27,251 bases of DNA from Lentisphaeria bacterium UBA1724 (GCA_002315885.1 DCIO01000114.1:20685-47935), one strand, 5' to 3'; counted from the first letter of the stretch, positions 7,376 through 15,816 are shown. The notes: generated from the sequence alone by a model not told the origin. Program-made: numbers and translations.

Positions 7376-8680
7376 TTATCGATTTGGCGGGATGTTAACC
7401 AGTGGTAGTTCCAGGCAGTCGGGATATTTTTCGTCGCCCTGGGAGGGGTAGACCTTTTCCCGCAGTTCGTACATTGCATCCACGGCAGTGCTGACCAACT
7501 TGAGGCCGCTCCGTGCGGTGATGCGTTGTGCTCCGGGTTCGTATCCGCCTGACACTAGGAAATTTCCTGGGCAGAGATAGCTGAAGTATGCCGTGGAGCA
7601 GTATGCGATCCAGGCTTTTCGGAAGGGGCTATGCCATTTGATTTCCAGGCCTAACTCGTTGCAGAGTTCGCCAGGGACCCCCACGAAACAGGTATCGCCG
7701 ATGCTGACGCACTGGATTTCCAAAGTCACTTCGTTGCTGCCACGGAATTCCGGAGGAAGTCTGTCCGGATTGTTGATGACGCAGTTTCGGAGGGGGACGG
7801 TGAAGGTCTTGAGGCATGATCCGAGCTTGACGTCCTTCATACGGAAACGCGCGGGATTTCGCATGCTGTCGATAAGTCCGTCTATGGTGTTTTTGCTCAG
7901 GATGGTCCCCATTTGTTCGATGGCGTCTTTGCCCAGTTCGTCATCGATTGGGACCAAGTCCCCTGCTGCGCCGGAGACGAACATTGCGTCCGCACCGGTA
8001 TTTTCCGTGATTTTGCGTCGGAATGCGCCTGGGTAGTCCGCGGAAATACGTCGTCCTCCCAGTCCTGGTGCATGTCCCGCCAATGGGTGTGCGGCGTAGT
8101 TCCCGATGACATAGAGGGGGTCACCCGTGGCGGCATCCATGAAGAAGAGACACCCCAGTTCCTTGTCGGCAATGCCCTCTTCCGCCAGTTGACGCATCTC
8201 CCGGCGGTGTGGCAGGAAGGACCCGCAGTTGTCCCTCGTCAGGAAATGCCGATTGGTGTTTGCGTCGCAATTCTTGGAGTAGAAATTGACATTGCACTCC
8301 TTGAAGGGTGGGAGATTCTTGACGGCATCCAGGATAAGTCCCTCCAATTTGGCAAGATATTCCAGATTGAAGTGCTCCCTTGAACCCAGGTTGTAGCGGG
8401 ATTCCGGTCCCGTATGGGTATGGGTGCAGGTGCAGAGGACCGCAGACTCAGGGACGCCCAGGATTTCCCCGCATTGTCTGCGGAGCCGTTGAATGAATTC
8501 CGCATCCAAGCCCAACAAATCGAAGCTGATCATGACGACTTTGGTTTCGCCGTCATCCAGACAGAGTCCCGTGGCAAACAAGTCATCCAATTTTGCGACG
8601 GATTTGTCTTTGTTGCTGTATCCTGCCAGATATGCGCCGATTTCGGGGGAGATGATTTGGGAGAACCAGGAGATTTTCAT
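7376..8680 (-). CDS. Neutral/alkaline ceramidase-like protein without the catalytic Ser
   Basis: A 434-residue protein with the fold signatures of the neutral/alkaline non-lysosomal ceramidase N-terminal domain: an SPEIGAYLAGY start, CTHTHTGPES and NYAAHPLAG, corresponding to the zinc-binding histidines, then SGAAGDLVP. Known ceramidases cleave ceramide with a nucleophilic Ser in GDVSPN; here the equivalent stretch reads GDLVPI, so that Ser appears absent and ceramide hydrolysis is doubtful. There is no signal peptide, unlike secreted ceramidases, and the C-terminal Ig-like domain is missing. It lies 24 bp after uppS and 32 bp before aroCDE on the same strand, so it is probably co-transcribed with envelope-isoprenoid genes; that hints at but does not show a lipid or sugar substrate. 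No Shine-Dalgarno is evident. Fold family likely, activity unknown. Confidence 0.72.
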   Translation of the reverse strand: MKISWFSQIISPEIGAYLAGYSNKDKSVAKLDDLFATGLCLDDGETKVVMISFDLLGLDAEFIQRLRRQCGEILGVPESAVLCTCTHTHTGPESRYNLGSREHFNLEYLAKLEGLILDAVKNLPPFKECNVNFYSKNCDANTNRHFLTRDNCGSFLPHRREMRQLAEEGIADKELGCLFFMDAATGDPLYVIGNYAAHPLAGHAPGLGGRRISADYPGAFRRKITENTGADAMFVSGAAGDLVPIDDELGKDAIEQMGTILSKNTIDGLIDSMRNPARFRMKDVKLGSCLKTFTVPLRNCVINNPDRLPPEFRGSNEVTLEIQCVSIGDTCFVGVPGELCNELGLEIKWHSPFRKAWIAYCSTAYFSYLCPGNFLVSGGYEPGAQRITARSGLKLVSTAVDAMYELREKVYPSQGDEKYPDCLELPLVNIPPNR

Positions 8681-8704
8681 TTTGAGGAAGAGAGGTAGTG
8701 CGGA

Positions 8705-9415
8705 TTATTTCACTTCGCCGAAGCGTCGATTGCGGTGCATGTAGGCATCCAGGGCCTTCTGCAGGTCTTCTTCACTGAAATCGGGCCAGTGTGTGTCGGT
8801 GACATAGAGTTCCGCATAGGAGAGTTCCCAGAGCATGAAATTGCTGAGCCTCAATTCCCCGGAAGTGCGTATCATGAGATCGGGATCGGGCAGGTCCGGT
8901 GCGTAGAGGTAGCTGGCCAGGGTCTGTTCGGTGACGGGACCGGCGGGGCGGTTGGGGTCCTGTAGCAGCTTGTTGACCGCGTCCGTCAATTCCGCCCGTC
9001 CGCCATAGCTCAGTGCGATGGTGAGGGTGAAGCCCGTGTTGTCCTTGGTCTTTTCGATGGCATCCAGCAGTGCGGTGCGTGCGAAATCCGGCAAGTCGTT
9101 TGTGCGTCCGATGGTACGCAGGCGGATGTTGTGTTTCATCATGTCCTTGACTTGGCGCTGGCAGAAATGTGGAATCAGCCGCATGAGGTAGGATACCTCG
9201 TCTTTGGGGCGTTTCCAGTTTTCCGTGCTGAAGGCATAGACCGTCATGTATTTGACGCCCGCTTTTGCGGCGGCATTGGCGATACGCGAGATGTTCTTGG
9301 CACCGGCGAAATGGCCCGCGCTACGGGGTAGTCCGCGCCGTTGTGCCCATCTGCCATTGCCGTCCATGATGATGGCCACATGCTGGGGAATTGTTCTGGG
9401 AGAGTTGTCGGACAT
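8705..9415 (-). CDS. uppS: Undecaprenyl diphosphate synthase
   Basis: Cis-prenyltransferase that extends farnesyl diphosphate with isopentenyl units to the C55 undecaprenyl carrier for peptidoglycan and other wall polymers. The 236-residue length is typical. Motifs: HVAIIMDGNGRWAQRRG (12-28) with the Mg-binding Asp, AFSTENWKRP, and the C-terminal DLMIRTSGELRLSNFMLWELSYAE carrying the diphosphate-binding arginines. It follows ispH by 29 bp and dxr before that, so precursor and product enzymes share one transcript. The usual cdsA partner is not present here. Identity is secure. Confidence 0.97.
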   Translation of the reverse strand: MSDNSPRTIPQHVAIIMDGNGRWAQRRGLPRSAGHFAGAKNISRIANAAAKAGVKYMTVYAFSTENWKRPKDEVSYLMRLIPHFCQRQVKDMMKHNIRLRTIGRTNDLPDFARTALLDAIEKTKDNTGFTLTIALSYGGRAELTDAVNKLLQDPNRPAGPVTEQTLASYLYAPDLPDPDLMIRTSGELRLSNFMLWELSYAELYVTDTHWPDFSEEDLQKALDAYMHRNRRFGEVK

Positions 9416-9444
9416 AATGCAGTATCTTGTTTGAGTAAAGTATG

Positions 9445-10320
9445 TTATTTCTCGTTTGATTGACGAGGGAATCCCTGGGCTTCAAAGAACTGGATGGTTT
9501 CTTCGATAAGTGAATCCGGTGTGCTAGTGGCGGCTCCCAAGCCGATGGTGGTGGCGCGAGCAAATTCGGTGGGCGGGATTTCTGCGGGCCCTTCCACAAG
9601 TCGCACAAAGGGCGCGCCTGCTTCCTGGGCGATTTCCACCAGTCGTCTTGCGTTGGAGCTATTGGACGAGCCGAGGATGTAGATGCTGTCGCATTGTTTG
9701 GCAAGGGTCTCCAGGGCCTTCTGACGCTGGAAAACCGCATCGCATACATGGGCCTGGTCGTCCAGTGAATCGACTTTGCTCTGGAGGAGTTCCGAGATGC
9801 GCTGGACTTCCGTATGGCTCCGTGTGGTTTGGGAGAAGAAGACCCCACGGCCCAAATGAGGGAGTGCCTGGACTTCGGTTTCGTCTTTGACGAGAAAGAC
9901 GGTATGCCTGGACAGCCGTTCCAGAATGCCACGGACTTCCGGGTGGTTCCCATCCCCAAGGAAGATAATGGGAATCGTTGTGTCGAAGGAAGCCGCCAGA
10001 TTCTGGAGTTTCGAGACCAGGGGGCAGGTGGCATCATGACAATCCAGATGGCGTTCCTGGCATTGACGGAAGATCTCCGGTGTGCTGCCATGGGCTCCCA
10101 GAAGGAGCGTGCTGCCTTCGGGAACCTGCGAGACCGCCTCCACAAAAATCGCGCCTCTGTGACGCATGCCGTCGGTGACGGAACGGTTGTGCACCAACTC
10201 GTGCAGGACGTAGATGGGAGCCCCAGAATGGGTGCTCTCGATTTGGGAGAATATCTCCATTGCCCGCCGGACGCCACCGCAGAAGCCAATGGGATGTGCA
10301 ACTAGCAAGGACTTTGTCAT
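9445..10320 (-). CDS. ispH: 4-hydroxy-3-methylbut-2-enyl diphosphate reductase
   Basis: Final step of the MEP pathway, reducing HMBPP to IPP and DMAPP with an iron-sulfur cluster. The 291-residue protein carries the three cluster cysteines: Cys14 in IGFCGGVRRA, Cys99 in HDATCPLV and Cys193 in HVCDAVFQRQ. The catalytic Glu region is HPEVRG, with SQTT and GSSNSSNARRL also present. Its ATG overlaps the dxr stop by 4 bp (ATGA type), so it is translationally coupled to dxr. Length is slightly below the ~316 of E. coli. Secure. Confidence 0.97.
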   Translation of the reverse strand: MTKSLLVAHPIGFCGGVRRAMEIFSQIESTHSGAPIYVLHELVHNRSVTDGMRHRGAIFVEAVSQVPEGSTLLLGAHGSTPEIFRQCQERHLDCHDATCPLVSKLQNLAASFDTTIPIIFLGDGNHPEVRGILERLSRHTVFLVKDETEVQALPHLGRGVFFSQTTRSHTEVQRISELLQSKVDSLDDQAHVCDAVFQRQKALETLAKQCDSIYILGSSNSSNARRLVEIAQEAGAPFVRLVEGPAEIPPTEFARATTIGLGAATSTPDSLIEETIQFFEAQGFPRQSNEK

Positions 10321-11465
10321 AACGCCGAGATGATGTCACTGGCCGTATGTCGTGCCAGACCATCGGAATGGATGATTTCGTCCAATGTGCTTCCTGGCAG
10401 TTTCCCTGCGGTAGCTTCCAATGTCCGTTCAACGACTTCCGCAATCTGGTCAAATCGGATACGGTGTTCCACGAATGCCTGGACGGCGATTTCGTTGGCG
10501 GCATTGAAGACCGCCCCTGCGGCACCGCCGGCATTCATGGCAGCGCGTGCCAGACGCAGGGCAGGGAAGCGGTTTGCGTCGGGGGCCTGGAAGGTCAAAT
10601 TCAGCATCTGGGAGAAATCCATGGGTGTGGCCACGCCTGGGATGCGTTCTGGGTAGGTCAGGCAGTATTGGATTGGCAGGCACATGTCCGGATAGCCCAT
10701 TTGCGCGATGATGCTGTTGTCGGCGTATTCCACCATGGAATGGACGATTGACTGTGGGTGGATGACCACTTCGATCTGGGGTTCTTTCACATGGAAGAGC
10801 CATCCCGCCTCGATGATTTCCAGCCCCTTGTTCATCAGCGTGGCGCTGTCGATGGTGATTTTGCGCCCCATGTTCCAAGTGGGGTGTTTTAGGGTCTGTT
10901 CCAGGGTGACGCTCTTCAGGTCGATTTCTGGATGGGCGTGGAATGGTCCTCCAGAACAGGTGAGGAGGATTCTGCGGGGCGGTGTGTCCGGATGGCTGTC
11001 CAGACATTGGAAGATGGCGCAGTGTTCGCTGTCCACAGGCAAAAGCGGCACGCCGTTGGCTTTGGCGGCGGCGGTTACGATGGCTCCCGCCATCACCAGC
11101 ACTTCCTTGGAAGCCAGGGCGATCTTCTTGTGGGCCTGGATGGCGCTTAATACAGGCTTCAGGCCACCTGTTCCCGAGATGGCGCATAGCACGATGTCCA
11201 CTTCAGGAGCTGTGACCGCGTCGCAGAGGTCTTCCGGGCGGGAAATGACCCGTGTTCCAGGAGGAAGTTCCTGTGCGTTCAGTGCCTGCGGATGCAGGGT
11301 ATAGACCCACTGCGGGTGGAATTCGCGAGCCTGTTGTGCCAGCAGCGCGGTGTTTTGACCGCCCGCCAGTCCCACAATGGGGAATTGCCCCGCGAGTTTT
11401 CGGACAACCCGCAGTGTGTTGGTTCCGATGGAACCCGTGGAACCTAGAATGACCAAACGAGGCAT
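10317..11465 (-). CDS. dxr: 1-deoxy-D-xylulose 5-phosphate reductoisomerase
   Basis: Converts DXP to 2-C-methylerythritol 4-phosphate with NADPH, the committed MEP step. The 382-residue protein has the N-terminal Rossmann loop GSTGSIGTNTL, ALASKEVLV, the metal-binding VDSEHCAIFQ, the flexible loop SGGPF, HPTWNMGRKITIDSATLMNKGLE, and HPQSIVHSMVEY. It is the first gene of the dxr-ispH-uppS series and lies just downstream of a good sigma70-like promoter at 11546-11574. Known antibiotics such as fosmidomycin target this enzyme; nothing in the sequence speaks to resistance. Secure. Confidence 0.97.
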   Translation of the reverse strand: MPRLVILGSTGSIGTNTLRVVRKLAGQFPIVGLAGGQNTALLAQQAREFHPQWVYTLHPQALNAQELPPGTRVISRPEDLCDAVTAPEVDIVLCAISGTGGLKPVLSAIQAHKKIALASKEVLVMAGAIVTAAAKANGVPLLPVDSEHCAIFQCLDSHPDTPPRRILLTCSGGPFHAHPEIDLKSVTLEQTLKHPTWNMGRKITIDSATLMNKGLEIIEAGWLFHVKEPQIEVVIHPQSIVHSMVEYADNSIIAQMGYPDMCLPIQYCLTYPERIPGVATPMDFSQMLNLTFQAPDANRFPALRLARAAMNAGGAAGAVFNAANEIAVQAFVEHRIRFDQIAEVVERTLEATAGKLPGSTLDEIIHSDGLARHTASDIISAL

Positions 11466-11545
11466 GGGATAGGACTAGGAAGAATTTACTGAGAAGAGGA
11501 AGGCAATAAGCTTGGATTTCACCAGAAAATCCGTGGAACGGACAT

Positions 11546-11574
11546 AGTATATCATTCTCCGTGGGGACTGTGAA
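11546..11574 (-). promoter_or_regulatory. Sigma70-like promoter for dxr-ispH-uppS
   Basis: On the minus strand TTCACA (plus 11569-11574) and TATACT (plus 11546-11551) are separated by exactly 17 bp. Each matches the consensus in five of six bases. Transcription would start near 11539, about 75 bases before the dxr ATG. The -35 and spacer overlap the hairpin at 11559-11584. Confidence 0.6.
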
Positions 11575-11584
11575 ATCCCCACGG
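11559..11584. terminator. Perfect 9-bp hairpin after the symporter gene
   Basis: CCGTGGGGA (11559-11567) pairs with TCCCCACGG (11576-11584) around an 8-base loop, and flanking ATCATT/AATGAT (11551-11556, 11588-11593) can extend it. It sits 58 bp past the stop of the minus-strand symporter gene. There is no U-run after the stem, so intrinsic termination is uncertain; an operator over the dxr promoter is the alternative. Confidence 0.45.
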
Positions 11585-11641
11585 GAAAATGATGATAAAT
11601 TTGGAGCAGTTCTCTTTAAGGTTATTCAGAGGAAAAACACC

Positions 11642-13216
11642 TCAAAGGCACATCAGGACGGCGTATGCGGCGATGACCAGCACAATGAGGATTCCTCCCA
11701 CGAGTCGTGCGTGTTTCCAGGGGGTCATTTCCACGGGATTGGTCTCTACGACGCATTTTTCCTGTGGGCGGAATTTGCCTGCCAGAAGCATGAATGCGAT
11801 GAGCAATGCGAAGACGATGCCCGAGTAGTGGAAGGGATTCATGAATGAAGGCGTGAAGACCCCCAGGAACATCAGGACGCATCCTGCAATCATGGCATAG
11901 AATGCGGCGGTGGAGGGGACCTTCCTGGTCCACAGGGCGATGATGGTCACTGCCAGCAGTGGGGTGGAATAGATGGAGGTCATGTGTTGGAGGTATGTGA
12001 AGATACTCGTGGTCTTCGCTAAGAGCGGCGCTACCAGCATGGCGAGGATTGCGATGAGCCAGCCGAAAGTCCTGCCCGAGGATACGACTTGTTCCTCCGT
12101 GGCGTTCTTGTTGATGATGTCTTTGTAGATGCCGAGGCTGAAGAGTGTGCAGGTGGAATTCAACACGGAATTGAAGGAACTGAGGATTGCGCCTACCATG
12201 ACGGCGGCGAAGAAGCCGGTAAGCGGCGCGGGGAGGACGTGGCGCACCAGAGTGCCGTAGGCGTGGTCGGCTTTGATTCCCTGTTTGCTGAAGAAATAGA
12301 ATGCGATGACGCCTGGTAGCACCAGATATAGCGGTCCCAGCATTTTCAGCACCCCGCAAAGGAGGACTCCCTTTTGGCCTTCAGCCAAGTTTTTTGCGCC
12401 GAAGGTCCGTTGGATGATTTGCTGATTGGTGCACCAATAGAAGAGATTGACGACCAGGACGCCCGTGAAGAGAGTGGGGAAGGGGACGCTGCTGGATGAA
12501 GAGCCAATTGGGTTGAATTTTGCGGGGTTGCTATGGAAAACATTGGCGAACCCTGCGAGAATTCCCTGCCCGTCTCCCGCTTTTGCCAGGGCGAAGAAAA
12601 GAATCATGAATCCGCCGATGAGCAATCCGATACCGTTCAGCAGATCGGAGACCGCGACGGTGCGCAGTCCGCCGAAGAGCGCATAGAGGGAGCCCAGGAT
12701 GCCGATGAACCAAATCATTCCCCAGAGGAGGAGGGTGTCATTCTGGATGCCGGTAAGTGCCTTCATGTCCAAAATGCCATTCAGGCCAGTGGCTCCCGTA
12801 TAGAGGATGATAGGGAGAAGCCCCAGGGTGTATGCTACAAGGAAAATCAGATTACATGCCCTGCCAGCAGTCGGATTGAAGCGCATGGATAGGTATTCCG
12901 GGACAGTGGTGACGCCTGCACGCAAGAATTTAGGCAGGAAGAACCACGCCATGGCGACCAATCCCAAAACGGCCACGACTTCCCAGGCCATGACGGCGAA
13001 GCCTTCTGTGAATGCCGAGCCATTCAGTCCCACCATCTGTTCCGTGGAGAGATTGGTCAGCAACAGCGAGCCCGCAATGAAGGGGAAGGTCAGGGAGCGT
13101 CCTGCCAGGAAGAACCCCTCCTCCCCCTGGGATTCCTTGCCTCGGACAATCAGCCAGGTGCCCAGAGCAACAAGCGCTGTGAAGAATAAAAACGAGAACA
13201 GGGTTATCCAGTACAT
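11642..13216 (-). CDS. Sodium:solute symporter (SSF family, SGLT-like)
   Basis: A 524-residue integral inner-membrane protein with about 14 hydrophobic segments beginning directly at the N-terminus. Family marks include the early GFFLAGRSLTFPFIAGSLLLTNLSTEQM, the Ala-Leu-Phe-Gly-Gly-Leu segment LYALFGGLRTVAVSDL, and NLFYWCTNQQIIQRTFGAKNLAEGQKG, which is typical of the sugar-transporting (vSGLT/YidK-like) branch. Such proteins import sugars or related solutes driven by the sodium gradient. The substrate cannot be fixed from sequence alone. An AGGAG ribosome site precedes the ATG. The gene follows the U32-like gene by 44 bp on the same strand, so the two may be co-transcribed. Family secure, sugar as substrate likely. 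Confidence 0.9.
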   Translation of the reverse strand: MYWITLFSFLFFTALVALGTWLIVRGKESQGEEGFFLAGRSLTFPFIAGSLLLTNLSTEQMVGLNGSAFTEGFAVMAWEVVAVLGLVAMAWFFLPKFLRAGVTTVPEYLSMRFNPTAGRACNLIFLVAYTLGLLPIILYTGATGLNGILDMKALTGIQNDTLLLWGMIWFIGILGSLYALFGGLRTVAVSDLLNGIGLLIGGFMILFFALAKAGDGQGILAGFANVFHSNPAKFNPIGSSSSSVPFPTLFTGVLVVNLFYWCTNQQIIQRTFGAKNLAEGQKGVLLCGVLKMLGPLYLVLPGVIAFYFFSKQGIKADHAYGTLVRHVLPAPLTGFFAAVMVGAILSSFNSVLNSTCTLFSLGIYKDIINKNATEEQVVSSGRTFGWLIAILAMLVAPLLAKTTSIFTYLQHMTSIYSTPLLAVTIIALWTRKVPSTAAFYAMIAGCVLMFLGVFTPSFMNPFHYSGIVFALLIAFMLLAGKFRPQEKCVVETNPVEMTPWKHARLVGGILIVLVIAAYAVLMCL

Positions 13217-13260
13217 CTACACTTTCTCCTAGTATGAAAAGTCGAATTTCGAAAAACTAC

Positions 13261-14172
13261 CTAGAATAAATCCAGCATGCTGTCTAAATATATCTCCTCT
13301 CTGACAAGAAGTTGGTATTCCGGCTTGGTCATGTAGTAGAGGAGGAATTCCAAAAGCATTGCGCTGCCTAACCCGCGCCCCTCGATTTTGAATTGGGAGA
13401 AACCCTTGGGTAGATAGGTCTCCTGGATATCCTTGATGCCGATGAAACCAGGATTTTTCATGGCTTGGGAAAAACGATAGCCCCCTTGACCACCAGGGGC
13501 GTGGCAAATGTGGTCGGGACAACTCTCCCCTAGATTTTTACGGCTGACATTCTCGTAGCAGGCTTTGCGTTCCTGGCATCCGAACCAGCAGCATTCGTTG
13601 CAGAGGAATTCGATTTTGTCCTTCTGCCCAGGGGATAGTGTGTCGAGGTTGTTGAAAGCCCTGTTCAATCGAAAATCCGGGACGACGAAACGGAAGTCGT
13701 CACGATTGAGTTCCGTCAGGAGGTCCTGGAATTCCGTCAGGACTTTTGTGGTGGAGGAGACGAGATAGAGTGCGGGATAATGTGCCTGCAGGTATTTCAG
13801 AAGTCGTTCCGAGTGGACGATTACGCCATTTTGGGGGGTATTCTTTTCAGCGAATAATTTGCAGAGCACGTTGCATTTCTTGTCGGCGAGGTGTTCTTCG
13901 CGAAGGCGGGAATTACTGAAGGTCAGTCGTGCGGAGATGCGGTGTTTTTGTGTCAATGCGAGGACATCCTGTGGGATATCTTGTCCGAGGCCGGTGCGTC
14001 CGCCGCCCCAGAGGCATCCTTCTGGGGCACCATAGATGGAGCCGATTTCACACCAGTCGTAGAAATACTCCCTGTGGTCATGGAAGAGCGGCAAAAACAG
14101 CCGATATACCTCGTAGAACTCGAAGAGTCCAGGGAGATGATAGTAGGCTTTTTTGGGGGGAAGATGCTCCAT
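13261..14172 (-). CDS. Peptidase U32-like Cys-rich protein of unknown function
   Basis: A 303-residue soluble protein. Its C-terminal part has FKIEGRGLGSA (261-271), which matches the KIEGR signature of U32 family TIM-barrel proteins, and the beta-alpha pattern before it (ARLTFSNSRL, NGVIVHS, LYLVSSTTKV, FRFVVPDFRLN) fits such a barrel. The classical U32 protease signature is not present. A Cys cluster (Cys191, 194, 195, 199, 205, 218, 223) sits where the U32 relatives UbiU/UbiV bind a [4Fe-4S] cluster, so a metal cluster is plausible. Known U32 proteins are collagenase-like proteases or RNA/quinone hydroxylases; which, if any, applies is unknown. It lies between dnaB (77 bp upstream, with a hairpin between) and the symporter, with no informative partner. 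Confidence 0.55.
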   Translation of the reverse strand: MEHLPPKKAYYHLPGLFEFYEVYRLFLPLFHDHREYFYDWCEIGSIYGAPEGCLWGGGRTGLGQDIPQDVLALTQKHRISARLTFSNSRLREEHLADKKCNVLCKLFAEKNTPQNGVIVHSERLLKYLQAHYPALYLVSSTTKVLTEFQDLLTELNRDDFRFVVPDFRLNRAFNNLDTLSPGQKDKIEFLCNECCWFGCQERKACYENVSRKNLGESCPDHICHAPGGQGGYRFSQAMKNPGFIGIKDIQETYLPKGFSQFKIEGRGLGSAMLLEFLLYYMTKPEYQLLVREEIYLDSMLDLF

Positions 14173-14210
14173 CGCAGGAAATGAAATCAGAGGTTCTGGC
14201 TAGCACTCCC

Positions 14211-14230
14211 CGACGGCGGGGACGCCGTCG
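14211..14230. terminator. GC-rich 8-bp hairpin after dnaB
   Basis: CGACGGCG (14211-14218) and CGCCGTCG (14223-14230) form a perfect stem with loop GGGA, just past the dnaB stop on the minus strand and before the U32-like gene. No T-run follows, so it may be a Rho-type stop, a processing site or a dispersed palindrome rather than an intrinsic terminator. Confidence 0.45.
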
Positions 14231-14249
14231 CTACCTCCCTAGCCGGCGG

Positions 14250-15707
14250 TTATTTTTTCTGTGGGATATCTTCGTCGGAGACAGTTTCCTCTCGTGCATC
14301 GAAGCGTGTGTAGTACGGGAAGAAGGTCAGGGGCTGTTTTCCCGTCTGGCCGTTTCGGTTCTTTGCGATAAGCAGGACTGCCTCCAGCCCCTGGGAGTGG
14401 TCTCCCTCCCTGGAATACTGTTCTTCGCGGTTACGGTGGAGCAGAGCGACCACATCGGCGTCCTGCTCGATAGCACCGGATTCACGCAGGTTGCTGAGTT
14501 TGGGAAGTGCATCGCCTTGTTCGGCCTGTCGGTTGAGCTGTGCCAGCACCACCACAGGAATGGAGAGTTCCTTTGCCAGGGCCTTTAGTGCACCGGAGAT
14601 ACGGGCGACGTCATTTTCACGGTTGGCATTTTTATTGGAGTTGATGCTGATGAGCTGCAGATAGTCGATGAAGAGCACTTTGATGCCGTGCTTTTCCACC
14701 ATCCGGCGTGCCTTGGAACGCAATTCCAGGATATCGATGCCACCTGTTTCGTCAATGACAATTTGGGCTTTTCGCAGGGCGGAACAGGTCTCCTTGATTT
14801 TCTGCAAATCCCCCTGGGGCTGGTTTGCCTGGTAGGCCAATTCGGTGATGTTGACGCGGGCACCCGAGGAAATCATACGCAAGGTAAGCTGGTCGGCGGA
14901 CATTTCCAGGGAGAAAATACCCACGGGGGTGCCTGTCACGGCGATATTGTATGCCATGTTTAGGGCCATGGCGGTCTTACCGATGGAAGGACGGGCGGCT
15001 AGCACGAAGAGCATTCCGGGCTTGAGACCACCAGTCATGGCTTTGTCCAGAATTTCATAGCCTGTGGGGACACCGAGATAGTCGTCGGAGTCCTTCGTGA
15101 TTAACTTGACGATGTAGTCCATGGCGGTATCCACCAATGGGGCAATCATCTGGTAGTCCTGGCGCTGATTCATCTGGCTGACTTCCAGGACTTCCTTCTC
15201 GATGTCGTCCAGCAGGTCTTCTGCTTTGCCGTCCGCCTCATAGCATTTCAGGATGGACTCCGAGCAGGTGGCGATGATACGGCGCAGGATTGCGTTCTGT
15301 TTGACGATTTCGATATAGTGATCGATATGCGCGGCAGTGGGGACCTTGTCCATCAACTGCGCGAGATAACTGGCACCGCCCACTGCGTCCAGTTGGTTGT
15401 GTTGACGGAGATAATCCGCCAGGACCACGGGGTCCAGTGCTGCGTCGCCCTTGGGATTTAGGGCGATCATGGCATCGAAGATCATCTGGTGGGCCGGGGA
15501 GTAGAATGCGCCCTGGAAATTCAGGCGCCCCTGCGCCACGCTAGCCGCATCGGCGTCAATGAGCATAGCACCCAGGACAGCGATTTCCGCATCGATATTG
15601 TTTGGTTTTTCGCGGTCCAGGGTAAGCACTCCGCTGGGGGCGACTGCGGTAGGGGCGTTGTTGTAGTTGCCGCCTTCTCGCCGATAGGTTTTGCGTTGCT
15701 GTTCCAT
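14250..15707 (-). CDS. dnaB: Replicative DNA helicase DnaB
   Basis: Hexameric 5'-3' helicase that unwinds DNA at the replication fork and recruits primase. The 485-residue protein has an N-terminal DnaB domain from about residue 35 (NIDAEIAVLGAMLIDADA), a linker, and a RecA-like motor domain with Walker A ARPSIGKT (238-245), the LEMSADQL segment, Walker B VLFIDYLQLI, and QLNRQAEQ with SGAIEQDADVV. It has no intein, which this helicase often carries. The first ~30 residues are poorly conserved and of low complexity. The gene stands alone between two repeat-type intergenic elements. Secure. Confidence 0.97.
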   Translation of the reverse strand: MEQQRKTYRREGGNYNNAPTAVAPSGVLTLDREKPNNIDAEIAVLGAMLIDADAASVAQGRLNFQGAFYSPAHQMIFDAMIALNPKGDAALDPVVLADYLRQHNQLDAVGGASYLAQLMDKVPTAAHIDHYIEIVKQNAILRRIIATCSESILKCYEADGKAEDLLDDIEKEVLEVSQMNQRQDYQMIAPLVDTAMDYIVKLITKDSDDYLGVPTGYEILDKAMTGGLKPGMLFVLAARPSIGKTAMALNMAYNIAVTGTPVGIFSLEMSADQLTLRMISSGARVNITELAYQANQPQGDLQKIKETCSALRKAQIVIDETGGIDILELRSKARRMVEKHGIKVLFIDYLQLISINSNKNANRENDVARISGALKALAKELSIPVVVLAQLNRQAEQGDALPKLSNLRESGAIEQDADVVALLHRNREEQYSREGDHSQGLEAVLLIAKNRNGQTGKQPLTFFPYYTRFDAREETVSDEDIPQKK

Positions 15708-15751
15708 GGTGGAAATGGTATGGATAAAAAAGAACGGTATTTGGTCTTTTT

Positions 15752-15816
15752 ACCACGAAAAGCGCGAAAAGCGCGAAAAATGATGATTCTTTCGTTTCTT
15801 TCGCGCCTTTCGCGGT
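15752..15816. repeat. Inverted repeat of ACCRCGAAARGCGCGAAA type between tgt and dnaB
   Basis: The left arm 15752-15769 and the right arm 15799-15816 are inverted copies matching at 16 of 18 positions, separated by 29 bp. A second GCGCGAAAA unit follows the left arm. Transcribed RNA would fold into a long hairpin just after the tgt stop on the minus strand. A related CGCGAAA-rich stretch is at 27075-27107. It may serve as a transcription terminator or be a dispersed intergenic repeat. Confidence 0.7.

Noticed and set aside
9321..10301. Minus-strand 326-residue frame over ispH
   Set aside because: Ser/Pro/Arg-rich out-of-frame shadow of ispH.
14250..15707. Intein in dnaB
   Set aside because: Walker A and downstream motifs are contiguous and the length is normal.
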